In this document: one piece after another, positions 5,382 through 5,764 of the stretch | Numbering within the stretch: position 1 is the first letter of the stretch | Layout of the letters: each line of letters starts with the position of its first letter | Made by a program: the position numbers and the translations under genes | Origin: an uncultured Erysipelotrichaceae bacterium | Lineage (GTDB): Bacteria; Bacillota_I; Bacilli_A; RF39; UBA660 | Direction of reading: 5' to 3' | Assembly: GCA_902797275.1 (NCBI GenBank) | Contig: CADBSI010000105.1 | Coordinates: 1 to 5,764 of the forward strand | Length of the DNA: 5,764 bases | Notes under the pieces: generated by a model | Database searches by the model: none | Seen by the model: the letters and a program-made list of their open reading frames with translations, nothing else | Told to the model about the DNA's origin: nothing

Positions 5382-5410
5382 ATTCTAACAAATTTAAAAA
5401 CAAATTACAA
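5382..5410 (-). promoter_or_regulatory. promoter of the T-box/proS transcript
   Basis: TAGAAT (5387-5382, 5 of 6 to TATAAT) with TTGTAA (5410-5405, 4 of 6 to TTGACA) at a 17-base spacing. Transcription would start near 5376, a few bases before the T-box Stem I, which fits a leader of about 210 bases. Confidence 0.55.
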
Positions 5411-5434
5411 GTACTTTTTAGCTTTTATCACAAC

Positions 5435-5470
5435 AAAAAGCAACTTAGAATAATATCTAAATTACTTTTT
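5435..5470 (-). terminator. intrinsic terminator of the Rpn-family gene (near-symmetrical)
   Basis: AAAAAG-TAAT-TTAGA pairs with TCTAA-GTTG-CTTTTT in a 15-bp stem with two G-U pairs and a six-base loop. It lies 14 bases after the stop codon and ends in a T-tract. The plus-strand copy also ends in CTTTTT, so the element could stop transcription in both directions. Confidence 0.8.
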
Positions 5471-5484
5471 AAAATTTTTGCAAG

Positions 5485-5700
5485 TTATTTTAATTCTTTT
5501 TTAATATTATCTAACTCTTCTTTAGATATATTAGTAATATCCATGATTTCTAAATCAGTCATATTTTTATTTAATAAATTTTTAACAATAAGTGTTTGAG
5601 TTTCAAGTTTGCCTTCTTCTCGGCCTTCTTCTCTACCATAGAATAGTCCTCCTAAGTATGTTTCATGGGCTCTTACGTTTTCTTCTATTTCCTCACTCAT
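5485..5700 (-). CDS. candidate internal start product: C-terminal Rpn fragment (RpnS-like antitoxin)
   Basis: Inside the Rpn-family frame an ATG at 5700 (MSEEIEENV...) is preceded at six bases by AAGGAG (5712-5707), a strong ribosome binding site by the standards of this window. Translation from it would give a 71-residue protein consisting of only the C-terminal region, including the GREE repeats and the helical end. In E. coli, rpn genes are known to encode exactly such separately translated C-terminal proteins (RpnS) that bind and block the full-length nuclease (RpnL). The same arrangement is inferred here. The alternative is that AAG-GAG is only Lys-Glu coding; note that lysine is AAA at every position downstream of 5700. 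Confidence 0.5.
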   Translation of the reverse strand: MSEEIEENVRAHETYLGGLFYGREEGREEGKLETQTLIVKNLLNKNMTDLEIMDITNISKEELDNIKKELK

Positions 5701-5764
5701 GATCTTCTCCTTATATTCATCATTTTTTGATAAATTATGTATCTTTTTACTATAAAAATTTAAC
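5485..5764 (-). CDS. Rpn/PD-(D/E)XK nuclease family 'transposase', C-terminal part (5' end beyond window)
   Basis: The reading frame is open to the window edge, so what can be seen is the last 92 codons of a larger gene, not a self-contained small one. KIHNLSKNDEYKEKI, MSEEIEENVRAHETY, the GREEGREEGK charged repeat and the closing helix-turn-helix-like region (LNKNMTDLEIMDITNISKEELDNIKKEL) are typical of the C-terminal end of Rpn (recombination-promoting nuclease/putative transposase) proteins. The PD-(D/E)XK nuclease domain would lie upstream. Rpn proteins are nucleases reported to act as toxins in phage defence. The gene is followed by its own terminator and then by the unrelated T-box unit. 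Without the N-terminus, catalytic competence cannot be judged. Confidence 0.82.
   Translation of the reverse strand, partial: LNFYSKKIHNLSKNDEYKEKIMSEEIEENVRAHETYLGGLFYGREEGREEGKLETQTLIVKNLLNKNMTDLEIMDITNISKEELDNIKKELK
5614..5637 (-). repeat. two 12-base repeats encoding GREE-GREE
   Basis: GGT AGA GAA GAA is followed directly by GGC CGA GAA GAA, giving Gly-Arg-Glu-Glu twice and then GK. The two units differ at two bases. Four-residue repeats of variable number at this position are a known property of Rpn C-terminal helices. Confidence 0.7.
5707..5712 (-). promoter_or_regulatory. internal ribosome binding site in the Rpn-family gene
   Basis: AAGGAG, six bases before an in-frame ATG. It lies in coding sequence as part of Lys-Glu-Lys codons AAG GAG AAG, an unusual choice in a gene that otherwise mostly uses AAA and GAA. 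Confidence 0.5.

Noticed and set aside
5570..5655. AGGAGG in the Rpn gene followed by an out-of-frame ATG opening a 22-codon frame
   Set aside because: The AGGAGG is explained by Leu-Gly-Gly codons and the peptide is lysine/leucine repeat-like shadow sequence without independent support.
1..5764. CRISPR arrays, tRNA/rRNA genes, insertion-sequence ends, attachment sites
   Set aside because: No regularly spaced direct repeats, tRNA cloverleaf, rRNA sequence or terminal inverted repeats with target duplication were seen on either strand.

Overview
This is an AT-rich (roughly 70% A+T by eye) stretch of a Gram-positive, Firmicutes-type chromosome in which every supported gene lies on the minus strand. 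The order ylbD-ylbE-ylbF-rsmD(ylbH), a T-box leader in front of a zinc-carrying prolyl-tRNA synthetase, strong AGGAGG-type ribosome binding sites and universal use of TGG for tryptophan point to the Bacilli, probably an uncultured low-GC gut lineage near the Erysipelotrichales/RF39/Acholeplasma side. That lineage placement is an inference. Stops are TAA (7) and TAG (2), and no TGA stop is seen.

Read in the direction of transcription (right to left), the window begins inside the 3' part of an Rpn/PD-(D/E)XK 'transposase' family gene (5764-5485), closed by a strong hairpin terminator (5470-5435). A promoter (about 5410-5382) then starts a leader RNA that folds as a proline T-box riboswitch (5368-5191). 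Its parts are a CCU specifier, an antiterminator with the UGGUACC bulge, and a competing terminator. It controls proS (5168-3744) and a directly abutting gene for a two-domain housecleaning enzyme, a Ham1/ITPase domain fused to a Nudix domain (3742-2825). A terminator overlaps the end of that gene (2860-2816).

The next unit holds ylbD (2770-2402), ylbE (2400-2179), ylbF (2152-1868, with its own good promoter just upstream), rsmD (1881-1342) and a short, previously easy-to-miss gene for a 53-residue prepilin-like membrane peptide (1355-1194). The last three are overlapped or tightly packed. A final promoter (1141-1112) drives ruvA (1091-540) and ruvB (527 to beyond position 1), the Holliday-junction branch-migration motor. 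ruvB is cut by the window edge just after the arginine finger.

Most of the window is housekeeping. The points worth a second look are: (1) a candidate gene-within-gene antitoxin (RpnS) at the end of the Rpn gene, with its own Shine-Dalgarno and four-residue GREE repeats; (2) the Ham1-Nudix fusion, with altered Ham1 and Nudix signature residues, placed under proline T-box control; (3) the small prepilin-like gene coupled to rsmD; (4) the shuffled version of the Bacillus ylb cluster, which lacks ylbG and coaD.
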